DNA from: Liopterus haemorrhoidalis
Taxonomy: Eukaryota; Arthropoda; Insecta; Coleoptera; Dytiscidae
Assembly: GCA_963971575.1 (NCBI GenBank)
Contig: OZ020624.1
Span: forward strand, 6,010,903 to 6,074,902
Direction of reading: 5' to 3'
Length of the DNA stretch: 64,000 nucleotides
In this document: positions 1 to 9,979 of the stretch, one piece after another
How the letters are laid out: each line of letters begins with the position of its first letter
Position numbering within the stretch: the stretch's first letter is position 1
Program-made: the position numbers and the translations under genes
The notes under the pieces: generated by a model
Databases searched by the model: none
Seen by the model: only the letters and a program-made list of their open reading frames with translations
What the model was told of the DNA's origin: nothing

Positions 1-2
1 AC

Positions 3-84
3 TTAGCACATCCTGATTACAAGAATATTAGGAAAACAAATAAAGTGTGGAACGAAATAGGAAAAGTTTTGGAAATTGATAGTA
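3..84 (+). pseudogene. MADF-domain fragment, copy 1
   Basis: The frame reads LAHPDYKNIRK, then KVWNEIGKVLEID, which is the core of a MADF domain (hydrophobic residues, a Y-K pair and the conserved W in the third helix). MADF domains bind DNA and occur in the accessory protein of PIF/Harbinger transposons as well as in host regulators. Here the frame is cut at 84 by a MITE. The same peptide recurs at 1525-1608, so this is repeat-borne and not a host gene. The 5' end is outside the window. Confidence 0.6.
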
Positions 85-625
85 AAGTCGGTTCCAAACG
101 GTTAGACGGAACTAGATTTTGCAATCTAGTTACTTTCATCGTTTAAATCATGCTTTTCAGCCGTTTTCTTTAAGCTTTGTAAATCATACTTGCAACAAAC
201 ATTTTTTGGTTAAGGTTAATATCATTTTAAAATGTCATTTTCTTTATATTTTGATTTTTTGTGTCATTCTTAATACAAATATCCCATTTATTTATTTTTT
301 GTCATTAAAATATGTAAGAAAATTAATTTAAGTTTGACATATGTGATTCGTTTCCATGGTTTCATTGTTGGAATTTTAAATTTTTTCGGCCGTTTGGTTT
401 AAGCTTTGTAAATCATACTTGCAACAAACATTTTGTCATTAAAATAAGTAAGAAAAATAATTTAATTTTGACATATGTCATTCGTATCCATGGTTTCATT
501 GTTGGAATTTTAAATTTTGACATTCCAACGTGAAAAATGAAATAACCCAAGCAAGGTCCCTTTTCGTGACAACCTAAAAGAACGAAATTCCCATTTAGTT
601 CCGCCTAACCGTTTGAAACAGACTG
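85..625. mobile_element. MITE family A, copy 1
   Basis: A TA-flanked inverted-repeat element (TA at 83-84 and 626-627). Its ~30-bp terminal repeat is of the form CAGTCTGTTCCAAACGGTTA. It is longer than other copies (~404 bp) because an internal segment around 370-520 is partly duplicated. TA targets point to Tc1/mariner-type mobilisation. Open frames inside it are not coding. Confidence 0.8.
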
Positions 626-820
626 TAAGTAGATTATTATTTTTCCTCTACATACAATTAATTATTCTATTGTATTCTCGCAATCAATATTATCATACAA
701 CTATTTACCGTAATTCACTAATTGATCGCTACCGCTACCGCCACTCCCACCGCGTTAGTGTGAGGAGACCTGATCGCCACCGCGGCCGCTTTGGTGTGTG
801 GAATCCTTTATATGAAGAAA

Positions 821-964
821 GGCGCAGTATTGGAATATCGCTGGTATTTTTTATGAAAAAATAATTTTTTCAAGTGCTTCGAAGATTGGAAAAAACGTTG
901 GCACAAGTGTATAATATCTGGTGAGGATTACTTTGAAGGGGACAAAATAGATATTCATGAATAA
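821..964 (+). pseudogene. Possible THAP-domain relic
   Basis: Broken frames read VLEYRWYF, then after a deletion WKKRWHKCIISGEDYFEGDK. The pattern of an aromatic start, a W-rich middle and C...DYFE resembles a decayed THAP zinc finger (C2CH), a DNA-binding domain of P-element and some Harbinger-type proteins. A related relic lies at 54665-54985. Cysteine and histidine spacing is not intact, so the call is weak. The rest of 807-1215 shows nothing else. Confidence 0.3.
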
Positions 965-1458
965 ATAAATAATTTTTGAAAAAAAAAACTAAATTCGCGA
1001 TACTTTTTGAACAGACCTCGTATATAAAAAAGTATATCTCAAATACAAAAAGGTTGAACAGGCCTGCTATATATCATCTCAAAATTCTCTGTCTTCAATT
1101 ATTTTACATGTCATGTACTCCATATCATCGTAATCTTACTAGAAATATTTGGTCGTCGAACATTAAAATAGAGAACAAAAAATAGATAAACTACTTTAAA
1201 TTATAATCAGTTTTATGGATTCCACACACCAAAGCGGCCGCGGTGGCGGCCACGGTAGCGATACGGCGGCGGCCTAACGCAACCTATACAATACAATGAG
1301 ACCACGCACATACAAGCGTTCCGCTATCTGAGAACGCCACCGACTGGGGCGTTCAGTCTAGCGATCACCAAACACTGGCGGCCGAACTCGACAAGTTGCG
1401 TTAGGCCGCGCGATATTCATTGTTTATATACCACAGAGTGAATATATTTAAGAAAATA

Positions 1459-1608
1459 ATGTCGAAAACAGATAATTTAACAGAAAAAATCATAGATCAG
1501 TAAAGGATCATTTAATTTTGTATGACTTAGCACATCCTGATTACAAGAATATTAGGAAAACAAATAAAGTGTGGAACGAAATAGGAAAAGTTTTGGAAAT
1601 TGATAGTA
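1459..1608 (+). pseudogene. MADF-domain protein relic, copy 2
   Basis: An ATG at 1459 starts MSKTDNLTEKIIDQ and then hits a stop. Shifting by one base gives KDHLILYDLAHPDYKN and VWNEIGKVLEIDSK, a recognisable MADF domain, so one base appears to have been lost near 1500. The frame ends at a MITE inserted at a TA. The bases on either side of the MITE rejoin as agTAagtaga, which contains a GTAAGT splice-donor consensus, so the MITE may have landed in the 5' splice site of the ancestral gene. This is probably a Harbinger accessory DNA-binding protein, now dead. Confidence 0.6.
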
Positions 1609-2011
1609 AAGTCTGTTCCAAACGGTTAGGCGGAACTAGATTTGGCAATCTAGTTACTTTCATCGTTTAAATCATGCTTTTCAGCCGTTTTGTTTAAGCT
1701 TTGTAAATCATACTTGCAACAAACATTTTTTGGTTAAGGTTAATATCATTTTAAAATGTCATTTTCTTTATATTTTGATTTTTTGTGTCATTCTTAATAC
1801 AAATATCCCATTTATTTATTTTTTGTCATTAAAATTTGTAAGAAAATTAATTTAAGTTTGACATATGTTATTCGTTTCCATGGTTTCATTGTTGGAATTT
1901 TAAATTTTGACATTCCAACGTGAAAAATGAAATAACCCAAGCAAGGTCCCTTTTCCAACCTAAAAGAACGAAATTCCCATTTAGTTCCGCCTAACCGTTT
2001 GAAACAGACTG
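1609..2011. mobile_element. MITE family A, copy 2
   Basis: A 403-bp copy with TA at 1607-1608 and 2012-2013 and the terminal repeat CTGTTCCAAACGGTTAGGCG. It sits at the same site as copy 1, so the host element was duplicated after this insertion. Confidence 0.85.
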
Positions 2012-2218
2012 TAAGTAGATTATTATTTTTCCTCTACATACAATTAATTATTCTATTGTATTCTCGCAATCAATATTATCATACAACTATATACCGTGAT
2101 TCACTAACTGATCGCTACCGTTACCTCCACTCCCACCGCGTTAGTGTGAGGAGACCTGATCGCTAGTCGTATCGCTACCGCGGCCGCCACCGCGGCCACT
2201 TTGGTATGTGGAATCCTT

Positions 2219-2914
2219 AAATCTTAGCAATGTAACCTTTTTATAATAGTACTGTCGACTTACCAAATATTTGTAATATTTTTTATGTAGCCACATACAG
2301 ACAGTTCACTGTCTAAGTGGTGTTCTTTATATTTATTTTATAATATATATTTGTTAATTTATAGTCAGCAAAATTTATTGTGAATAACATTTTCTGTTCT
2401 AAAGGTCAAACGAAAATAATTACTTATAACATACAGTTTTGTTACACATATTGTTATTATTATTCGCCAAATATTTAAATTAATCGTTAAAAATAGGTAA
2501 TTTATAAATTATTTGCTTATTTTAAATATAAACATGAAACTCTTACGTAAGTACGATAGACCAGTACAAGATAGTGCTTATCTTGTCTCATAGTATTAAT
2601 CTGTTAATACGACTATTATTAACCAAATTTTAAACTGTAAAGCATGAAGGAAATCGGGTAAAACCCGTATTGAATATTTTTAATTTAATTTTTGTTCTTG
2701 AACATAGAACAAAATGTCGTTCCTTTTTCCGTGCTGTAAAAAATTCTGGTAATATAGTTATTTTACTTTCGTTTTCGATCTGTTCTCATCCTTAATGAAA
2801 ATTTAATCAGAGTCGATAAGTTTTTCCGACTCCTACAAAAAGCTTCGACTCCTGGACTCGCGACTTCCGACTCCGACACCGACTACCCATCCCTAAAAAT
2901 AACCTTCTAAAACT
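2219..2914. other. No gene seen
   Basis: AT-rich sequence with no long frame. A C/T-rich stretch at 2815-2885 (repeats of 'cgactcc') is the only composition change. Confidence 0.6.
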
Positions 2915-3571
2915 GTATACGCCAGAGTTTCTCAACAAAAAACGCATCGCGGACCAGTATAATATATAATTTTCTAACGCGGACCACTAATAATAATTGT
3001 TGGTTAATTTTTTGCAAGAAAACGAATATATTTAATGTGCATAATTAATTAATAAAATTAAATATATTTATTTTATTTGTAGAAAATCACAGAATGTTTA
3101 CAGAAAATAAACAAAATATAAATTATTTACATAAAAAATGTGCATGAAAATTTAAAAAAAAAAAAAATAAGCTGTGGCCACCACAGAACCGACCGCCATC
3201 ACAAATACTTGTATAAAATACATTCTAGCAGCAGAGTAGAAATAACTTAGTTGAATATTTTCAAAGATATTATTTATCATGACCATGGAACGTTATAATA
3301 AGAATGAAAAATATAGTATGTATATATAAGTATAAAAAAATAGATACTAAAAAAAAAAACGAAAAATTTTTAAAATTTTTTCGTTTTATCAAATAATGTC
3401 TGAAATAAAAGTTGTTAGTTATTGCTTTTATAGCTACTTTTGTCAAATAAATTTTTTCGAAATATTTCTGCTGTGAAATATTCGCCAAAATCGTAGATTT
3501 TACCATTTCTAGTAAATCGATTTTTACCAAAAGATGATCAACTTTTGCCATTGATGCCAAAAGCTTAAATA

Positions 3572-4881
3572 CAAGGTGTCTCTAAAGAAATTTTATATTT
3601 AGTGAATCGATTAAAAAAAAAGTAAGCCGTATATAGAAAAAATGTTTATTAATTATTAAAATTCACTTTTTGGGGATTTATTTCTTAAAAATAATATCGT
3701 CTAAATGTAGACCCTCGCGTTCTCGGCACTCATTTAATCGAACAGTAAAATTACTTATGACGTCTCGGCAGGTGGACTCAGGGATGGCTGCCATTTCGTG
3801 ACGGATATTTTCTTTCAAATGCGCCAGTGAAGTCGGTTTACTGGCGTAAACTTTAGATTTAAGATAACCCCATAGGAAAAAGTCCATAGGGGTTAAATCT
3901 GGACTGCGTGGAGGCCAATTTATGTCACCTCTCCGGGAGATCAATTTGCCTGAGAAAATTTCACGAACACGTGGCAGAGACATATTGGACGTGTGTGAAG
4001 TTGCTCCGTCCTGTTGGAACCATGTTCTTTGGTTATAGCCAGGAAAGTTTTGCAGTTCAGGTACCAAGAAGTTGTCTAACATCTCCACATAACGCTCTGA
4101 ATTCACTGTAACTGCACGCCCCCTTTCGTCTTCAAAAAAGTAAGGGCCGATAATTCCTCGCGCTGACATCGCAGCCCATACGATCACTTTAGGCGAATGT
4201 AGGGGTTTCTGATGTTTGCGTTTCGGATTCGTTGCACTCCAGTAGCGGCAGTACTGCTTATTTACGTGGCCATTAAGATGAAAATGAGCTTCATCCGAAA
4301 ACAAAATGTTGGTAAACGTTGAAAATCGCTCAATCACCTGATTTACGAAATTAAGCCTCTGACTGGCATCTTGGAGCTTTAATTCTTGCACCAATTGAAT
4401 TTTGTAGGGGTGCAGCTTTAGGTCTTTGTGCATAATGCGATGTAATGATGATCTATGCACATTTAAAGCACTTGCGCGCTTCCGAATTGAAAGGTTCGGG
4501 TCATCACGAACAGACTGATTAACATTCTCCACGTTTTCTACCGTTCTTGATGACCTAGGTCGCCCGGATTTTGATTTATCCAGCGTTGTACCAGTCTCTT
4601 CAAACTTTTTAACCCAATGTCGAATGAGAGGAATGCTTGGCGCATCATTTAAGTGGCGAAAACCTCGAATACTGCAGAATTTTCTACGCGCTACAGTCGC
4701 CAAATCACCGTTTTTGTAAAACTCTCGCACGCAAAACGCGCGGTATGCTCCCGAGAAACGCTCCATAGCGACTATATTCCCAAGAGCCAGGCTACCGATT
4801 GACATAACTCCCGCGCCCCTCGGATACGTTGCGTTCACGCAGTAAGCTAAAAAAATATAAAATTTCTTTTGAGACAACTTG
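3572..4881 (-). mobile_element. DD41D mariner element, copy 1 (1.3 kb)
   Basis: Terminal repeats begin CAAGGTGTCTC and are flanked by TA at 3570-3571 and 4882-4883. An unoccupied copy of the target repeat near 9580 reads 'gcttaaaTAtgaagtttc', exactly the joined flanks with a single TA. This proves insertion and TA duplication. Confidence 0.95.
3678..4766 (-). CDS. Tc1/mariner transposase, DD41D type, intact
   Basis: The transposase binds the element's terminal repeats and catalyses cut-and-paste movement into TA. The 362-residue frame starts at the MERFSG methionine; the frame is open 37 codons further upstream (to 4877), but that part is encoded by the terminal repeat and in copy 3 it is frame-broken while the rest survives. 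Counting from 4877, an N-terminal helix-turn-helix is followed by a GRPR linker (105-108) and a second helix-turn-helix. The catalytic triad is D195 (SDEAHF), D290 (QQDGA) and D332 (DLTPMDFF), with 41 residues between the last two. This matches the described DD41D (rosa/VISITOR) lineage. All catalytic residues are present. It is ~95-96% identical to copies 2 and 3. It may be active, but that is inference. Confidence 0.92.
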   Translation of the reverse strand: MERFSGAYRAFCVREFYKNGDLATVARRKFCSIRGFRHLNDAPSIPLIRHWVKKFEETGTTLDKSKSGRPRSSRTVENVENVNQSVRDDPNLSIRKRASALNVHRSSLHRIMHKDLKLHPYKIQLVQELKLQDASQRLNFVNQVIERFSTFTNILFSDEAHFHLNGHVNKQYCRYWSATNPKRKHQKPLHSPKVIVWAAMSARGIIGPYFFEDERGRAVTVNSERYVEMLDNFLVPELQNFPGYNQRTWFQQDGATSHTSNMSLPRVREIFSGKLISRRGDINWPPRSPDLTPMDFFLWGYLKSKVYASKPTSLAHLKENIRHEMAAIPESTCRDVISNFTVRLNECREREGLHLDDIIFKK

Positions 4882-5181
4882 TATAAAGTTTCATAAAGAT
4901 CCTTTCAGCCGAATTTGCTCTGCACGTGTACACAGACAGACAGACAGATAGAAAGACAGACAAATAGACAGACCGACAGATATCATACTAAAAATAGTCA
5001 AAACGTTATGTAGGGACCTCAATTCGTCGAGATCCATCGAAATGTCAAAATCGGTATGATCAAAATACCTCCCTTAAACTGAAAAAAAAAAACACATATA
5101 AAAACTTTCGCGGACCACTAAATTTTTTTTGGGGACCACTGGTGGTCCGCGTACCACCTGTTGAGAAACACTGGTATACGC

Positions 5182-5703
5182 TACTGTGAAATGCTAGTCT
5201 GAAAAATGAATGCGCCTAAAGTAAGTATAACTCTACATTTGAAAATATTACTGTCATTTGTGTTACTTTAGTGCTTGCTATTTTAATAAATGATGTAGGT
5301 TAGAAGTGTGGAGAAAGTTTCGCCATCCAAAAACTTTGCTTATTGATATTATAAAAATTAGACTTTTTTGTTACTAAAGTTTTGGTGACAGATGAGGGTA
5401 ATTCTCTTTTAATTTCCTTATTTTACCTAAAAAATATATGTTATAACATTTTTTACAGAGCTAAATATTGTAATTGAACTTAGTATTGCGAAATTAATAG
5501 TTATTTATGTATCAAGTGCGCAAAATACCAGTTTAGACACGAAATACGAGAGTGAATATTTGTTTGAAAAGCTTATGGTGAGTTACACAAATTAATCGAT
5601 AGTGCTAAATGCATTTTGCGATCGTATGCGAATAATATTTTGCAAAGGTGTTTACAATATTATTACGAATACGGCCCTGCAAAAGACGAGCAATAGTTGG
5701 GTA
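5182..5703. other. No gene seen
   Basis: AT-rich spacer between two hAT elements; no frame, repeat end or RNA gene recognised. Confidence 0.6.
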
Positions 5704-5960
5704 TAGTGTTTATGAAACGGTTATAACCGAACCGCAAAACCGCGGTTTTCAGTGCAAAAACCGAAACCGCAAGAAAAAATCGCTTTTCGGTTTATTCTTA
5801 AGAAATTAATCCTTAAGAAAAAAGATATAAAGGTAACAAGAAAATCTCTCAAATGTGGCAACAAATGTATTATTCTTGAATAAAGGCTTTATTAGATTTA
5901 AAAAATATATATATCAGTAGATAGGTGCATAATGTATGCTACCAACTAGACTTTTCTTTT

Positions 5961-7035
5961 TTAGGGTTTTGTAGGTATGACCAAAAAACCCTTATACCGT
6001 CATTTTGTCGTCTGTCTGTCTGTCTGTCTGTCTGTATGTCTGTCTGTCTGTCTGTCTGTCTGTTAGGTAAAAATTGTAGCCAAACGGCTAAACCTAGAGA
6101 GTTGAAATTTGGCATGCTTATACAACTCTTTGACCCGCACATAGGAAAAATACTAAAACATCTAAAAAACATATCCCCGTAAAAATATAAACAAATATGT
6201 GCTCATCGAAAAAAAAAATATTTTTTTAAAATTCGGAGTAGGGTATCAAATGAAAGCCCTTGGTACGTGGATTAACGACCAAATTTTAATTTTTGCAAAA
6301 TAAATTATTTTGAAGCGATTATTGCCAAAATTGTGCAAAAAAAATTTTGTCCCACACCGTGTAGCCCAGATGGTTTAAACTAAAAATCTGAAAAAATTCT
6401 AAGTAATGTACATTGGTGTGAACCGGAATAGTACAACAGGAATTTTTGATCAGATTATGTTTTTGGAACAAAAAGCATTTTTTGTTTTTTTGCTAATAAT
6501 GTTATAGTTATATAGTTATATAGACGCTAAACAGTAACGTGTTTCTTGGTGCAGTGGCTAAGATACTTGCATTCTGCCCGAGAATTTGAGTTCGAATCCT
6601 ACGAGAGGAGAAAATATTATTTTTTATTTTTTTTTTGCATTTTTATATTGTTTAAATTATTTTTTCAAAATTCTAGTTATATTTTGGCAATTGTTGCATT
6701 TAATTTTTAAAAGCGTAAATTTAATAACCAGTGTACACGAATGAGTTTCGTGTACAGAATGTACACGAAATCAATGGGGAGGAGCTATGACTAAAAACAA
6801 CCAATGGAAGCCATAAGCGCAATTTTCAAAATCTTAATGAACCTTGATATATAAAAAAAAAATATTGCACATCTTTAGAAACTTAAATAATGGTAATAGG
6901 CATTCGAATTAAAATTCATAAAAAAATATTTTGACATAAAATTTGATTTGGCATCCCAAATAATCATCATTCACTTACTAAATACCTGCAAAACCCTGAA
7001 ATGTGTGAAAATTCACACTTCACATCAATTTTTAT
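5961..7035. mobile_element. (TCTG)n-bearing insertion
   Basis: The uninterrupted hAT copy at ~48.6 kb gives the boundaries of this insertion. It starts AGGGTTTTGTAGGTAT and ends near a short inverse (ATACCTGCAAAACCCT) followed by a GTGTGAA/TTCACAC hairpin and 'cacatcaatttt'. It carries a TCTG microsatellite at 6008-6062. Its right part recurs at 20900-21120 and its left part, inverted, at 31900-32066. Class unknown. Confidence 0.65.
6546..6608 (+). other. tRNA-like segment, SINE head or tRNA relic
   Basis: A candidate A box (TGGCTAAGATA) and a good B box (GAGTTCGAATCC) are spaced as in a tRNA promoter, with a short D stem (GCA/TGC). The anticodon loop lacks the invariant U33, and the T and acceptor stems do not pair. 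It is therefore not a working tRNA; a tRNA-derived SINE head is possible. Confidence 0.35.
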
Positions 7036-7109
7036 TAGATATCAAACATAAAGAAATGTATTGGCGGCAGACGCAATGCGCTTGGGAAAGTCAGTGCGCC
7101 AGAGTGTTT

Positions 7110-8553
7110 AGGAACCTAGAAGTTGCCCAATCATTGGCTTGGGAACCGGACAGATACCCACACAAGGCTTTGGAACCTTGACGAAGAAACCAAACTATAG
7201 GCTTCGGAAGCTCAACCAAGAAACCCACCCGTGGCTTGTATTGCACGGATATCGGGCGTGACCCCTATGGCGATGGGGTTACTGGTTCAAGTTTCTGAAC
7301 TAGTAGTGATAATGTCACCATGGACCAACGCAATTTAGGTACTTATAATGTCTGTATAAAACAAACAAGATGAAAAATAATGGAATGCATGCGATATTGC
7401 GATAGCAGCATGTGATAGAAACGTCCTCAACTTTGTTCCTATTTATAAGGCCTTATATGCCAGCGATGAAAAACCAACTCTAATTTTTTAGGGGGTTTGA
7501 AACATGCTCTTTCTAATGAAAATAATTTAAAAAAGTTTCCAGAAGGTATATTTTTGTAAAAGTGGGCTAAACATACCCTATTTTCGGCATTTTCACAAAA
7601 ATCATCAACTTTACACTCAATTCCTGAACTAATTAAAAATATTAGGAGAATGAAATTTTGTATTCAAATACCTTGTATTGATAAGATACTATGTGCAAAT
7701 TTTCACGTTTATCGTACCTTTACTTCCAGAGGTCCAAAAAGCCAAACTTTTTCGAGCTGCAAATTTGTTTGTCAAGTTTGCTCCAAATTTTCTTCACGGA
7801 TATCGCTCAGGAAGATTTGTTTATTATTTTGTTTAATATAGCGCAAAAAGTTGTACAAGATGGCAAAGTTTTGTTTCTTTCAACAAAACATTGCCGGAGA
7901 TACTGCGTCACAAAGTTGCCGAAATCTCGGAGTCATACTATAGAAGGCTGCAGTATGGGGTCAAACAAATTACTAAATCTCAGCAAGTATTGCATGGATG
8001 AACGTAAGACTTTACCAATGTTCGTTGGGGACATGTGTGAATGTCCATACAAAATTTCATCGAAATCCGTAATGGTCGAGCAGAGCACTTCTCTGAAATC
8101 AGACCACTTAACATGGAATGACCCTTTAGTTTCTCGTATACATCCTATTTTTTTCCAATAAATTGTTTGTACAATAAATTATTATGGAAGCAATCAATTT
8201 GTTGTTTAGTTGTAAAAAAGATACTTTCTGTGCATATTTTATGGCACTATTTTATGTCCCAATAAAAAAGTTCAGATAGTAAAATTTACATTCGCCAGCT
8301 GCGCAAATGTCATTATCGGAAAATCAAATGACTATTTGGTCCATCGCATATAAAGGTTAATAGTGATAATGTAATGAGCTGAAAATGGGTTTTCAAAAAT
8401 AGTTTTTTAATAACTGTATTAAAAGTAGCCTGCTATTTTTATATTAATTACTATGTTTATGGAGATTTTAATAAAATAAGACTTCAAAAATCTACGCGTT
8501 ATGTATCGGCTTTTCTAATTTCTCACGTTTTTGAGAAACATACCAAGGATATA
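7110..8553. other. No gene recognised
   Basis: 7130-7340 is relatively GC-rich without a stable frame. A 156-codon frame at 7691-8161 (+) shows no domain; its composition and lack of a start context suggest a chance frame in an old repeat. Confidence 0.4.
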
Positions 8554-8649
8554 AAGGGTCTTTCAAATTGAGCGCTTTTTTTCATTGATGAATAAAATAC
8601 AAAATTCTGATTGAATGAAAAAATGTTTTTATTGATAAAAATAAAAAGC

Positions 8650-8722
8650 ATGACATTTATACACGAAATAAAATATCAGCCAAATGAGCTCCTTTTGAGT
8701 CCTACCAGTGAGTCAATCTTTT
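8650..8722 (-). pseudogene. C-terminal scrap of element B transposase
   Basis: The minus strand reads KRLTHW, a stop, then DSKGAHLADILFRV and a stop. This corresponds to the C-terminus of the DD41D transposases (ECREREGLHLDDIIFKK). It completes the transposase whose remainder lies ~4 kb away at 12700-13377, which shows that the intervening DNA is an insertion. Confidence 0.65.
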
Positions 8723-8916
8723 ATTAGTAAGTATTAAGTATTTAGTAAGTATTTATTTAGTAGCTGGGATACAAATTTGGATACAAATATAGTACATAAC
8801 TACGTCAAAAAGAGAACAATAATAATACAATGATTTACATTGATTTACATAGAATCACATAAAATTCATAAACTCATTCTTATTACAATGGATAAATTCC
8901 CCAACACTGTAAAAAG

Positions 8917-9679
8917 CAGGGCTTCGAACCGTTATTTTTTTCGTTTCGGTTTTCGTTCCGGTTCAATTTAAAAAATATATATCGGTTCGGTTCCGGTTTT
9001 CGTTCCGGCAAAAATGACGGTTTTTTTCGGTTTTCGGTTCAGTTTCGAGTGATTTTGTAAATGCTTTTATTTGTATTAGAAATTTATTTTCTACTATAAT
9101 TTAGAAGAACATTTTATTCCTTATTTTGTAATAATCATACCAAGGCCGCTGCCAGGGGGGGATACTTGGCGTTCACCCCCCCCCCCCCCATTGAAATAAT
9201 AGAAGCGCATTTTTTTTTTTTTACTTATCAGTTTAAAAAAATACGATTATTTTCTGCTCATCAGTTTAAAACAAATCAGCTGTTATTATTTATCATGGCC
9301 ATGGAAACGTTACATATAAGTATGAAAAAATTGAGACAAAAAAAAGGTTAAAATATTACAAATATTTGTCGAAATTTTCGTTTTATCAAAAAACGTCTCA
9401 AATAAAAGTTATTAATTATTGCTTTTATAGCAACTTTGGTTGAATAATTTTTTTCGAAATATTTTTCTGTTGTGATATATTTACAAAAATCTTAAAATCT
9501 ACACGAGTAAACTCTCATTTTTAGTCAACCGATTTTTACCAAAAGTTGATTAACTCGTGCCATTGATAGCAGAAGCTTAAATATGAAGTTTCATAAAAAT
9601 CCTTTCAGCAGAATTTGCTCTGTACGTGTACACAGACAGACGGACAGACAGACGGACAGACAGACAGGCAGACAGACAT

Positions 9680-9729
<50 letters not shown>

Positions 9730-9939
9730 CGACAGACATCATGCTAAAAATAGTCAAAACGTTATGGGGGGACCTCAATTCGTGGAGATCCATCGAAATC
9801 TCGAAATGTCAAAATCGGTATTATACATTATCTGAACCGAAATAAACCGATATTTTTTTTTCGGTTCAGTTCCGGTTTTCATTCCGATAAAAATAACGGT
9901 TTTTTTCGGTTTTCGGTTCAGTTCCGGTTCGAAGCCCTG
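8917..9939. mobile_element. Non-autonomous hAT element with 8-bp duplication
   Basis: Ends CAGGGCTTCGAACC and GGTTCGAAGCCCTG are flanked by GTAAAAAG on both sides (8909-8916 and 9940-9947). Sub-terminal arrays of 'cggttttcggttc'-like repeats lie at both ends. The interior contains a C homopolymer (9176-9190) and a (CAGA)n repeat. No transposase is present. Confidence 0.92.
9275..9822. repeat. (CAGA)n-bearing repeat, copy 2
   Basis: Same family as 3171-5076, without a mariner. It supplies the empty target site ('gcttaaaTAtgaagtt', ~9576-9591) for mariner copy 1. The CAGA array spans ~9637-9728; frames full of TDRQ are microsatellite translation. Confidence 0.8.
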
Positions 9940-9979
9940 GTAAAAAGCTTTGTGTACCAGAAAAGTTTTCAAACATTTT

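Larger units (their letters stand above)
1..806 (+). mobile_element. PIF/Harbinger-type element, right part
   Basis: This is the right-hand part of an element whose left end lies outside the window. It repeats 1525-2217: the same MADF-coding stretch, a MITE at the same site, then the same GC-rich end. The right terminus (TTGGTGTGTGGAATCC, ending near 806) is the inverse of the terminus at 1216. Family assignment rests on the MADF relic, which Harbinger second proteins often carry, so it is an inference. Confidence 0.5.
1216..2218. mobile_element. PIF/Harbinger-type element with GC-rich TIRs
   Basis: The left end GGATTCCACACACCAAAGCG is answered by an inverted right end finishing GGTATGTGGAATCC near 2216. 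The termini carry an unusual run of CCGCGGCCGCC-like sequence in an AT-rich setting. TTA trinucleotides lie near both ends, consistent with Harbinger targets, although the exact duplication is not resolved. The interior carries a MADF relic and MITE A copy 2. Confidence 0.6.
3171..5076. repeat. (CAGA)n-bearing interspersed repeat, copy 1
   Basis: This family runs from 'cagctgtggccaccacag' to 'gaggtatt..atcata' in one orientation and carries a CAGA microsatellite near one end (4931-4975 here). Other copies are at 9275, 17727, 20728, 42906 and 49037. No terminal inverted repeats or target duplications are visible, so the class is unresolved (Helitron-like or another non-autonomous type). Mariner copy 1 interrupts it at 3572-4881. 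Confidence 0.7.
2923..5173. mobile_element. hAT element with perfect 8-bp target duplication
   Basis: Ends are CAGAGTTTCTCAAC and GTTGAGAAACACTG, flanked on both sides by GTATACGC (2915-2922 and 5174-5181). The CAG-type ends plus an 8-bp duplication are diagnostic of hAT transposition. Only about 240 bp on the left and 100 bp on the right belong to the element (motif 'cgcggaccac'). The interior is a (CAGA)n repeat that itself contains a mariner. No hAT transposase is present, so it is non-autonomous. Confidence 0.85.
5704..7109. mobile_element. hAT element fragment, interrupted
   Basis: The left end 'tagtgtttatgaaacgg' followed by CCGCGG-rich sub-terminal sequence is the inverse of 48580-48842. 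The copy is split by a ~1.07 kb insertion (5961-7035) and resumes at 7036-7109, where it matches the hAT transposase C-terminal coding stretch of the 48.3-48.6 kb copy. It then breaks off. There is no functional frame. Confidence 0.7.

Noticed and set aside
3908..4111. A 67-codon plus-strand frame conserved in mariner copies 1-3 (3908, 11603, 51411)
   Set aside because: It lies antisense inside the transposase gene; its conservation is explained by the identity of the copies.
6546..6608. Functional tRNA gene
   Set aside because: Anticodon loop lacks U33, and acceptor and T stems do not pair.
7691..8161. 156-codon frame as a host gene
   Set aside because: No domain, no splice or start context, and an overlapping second frame of similar quality.
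9605..9845. Long frames rich in TDRQ or CLSV
   Set aside because: They are translations of CAGA/TCTG microsatellites, open in all frames.
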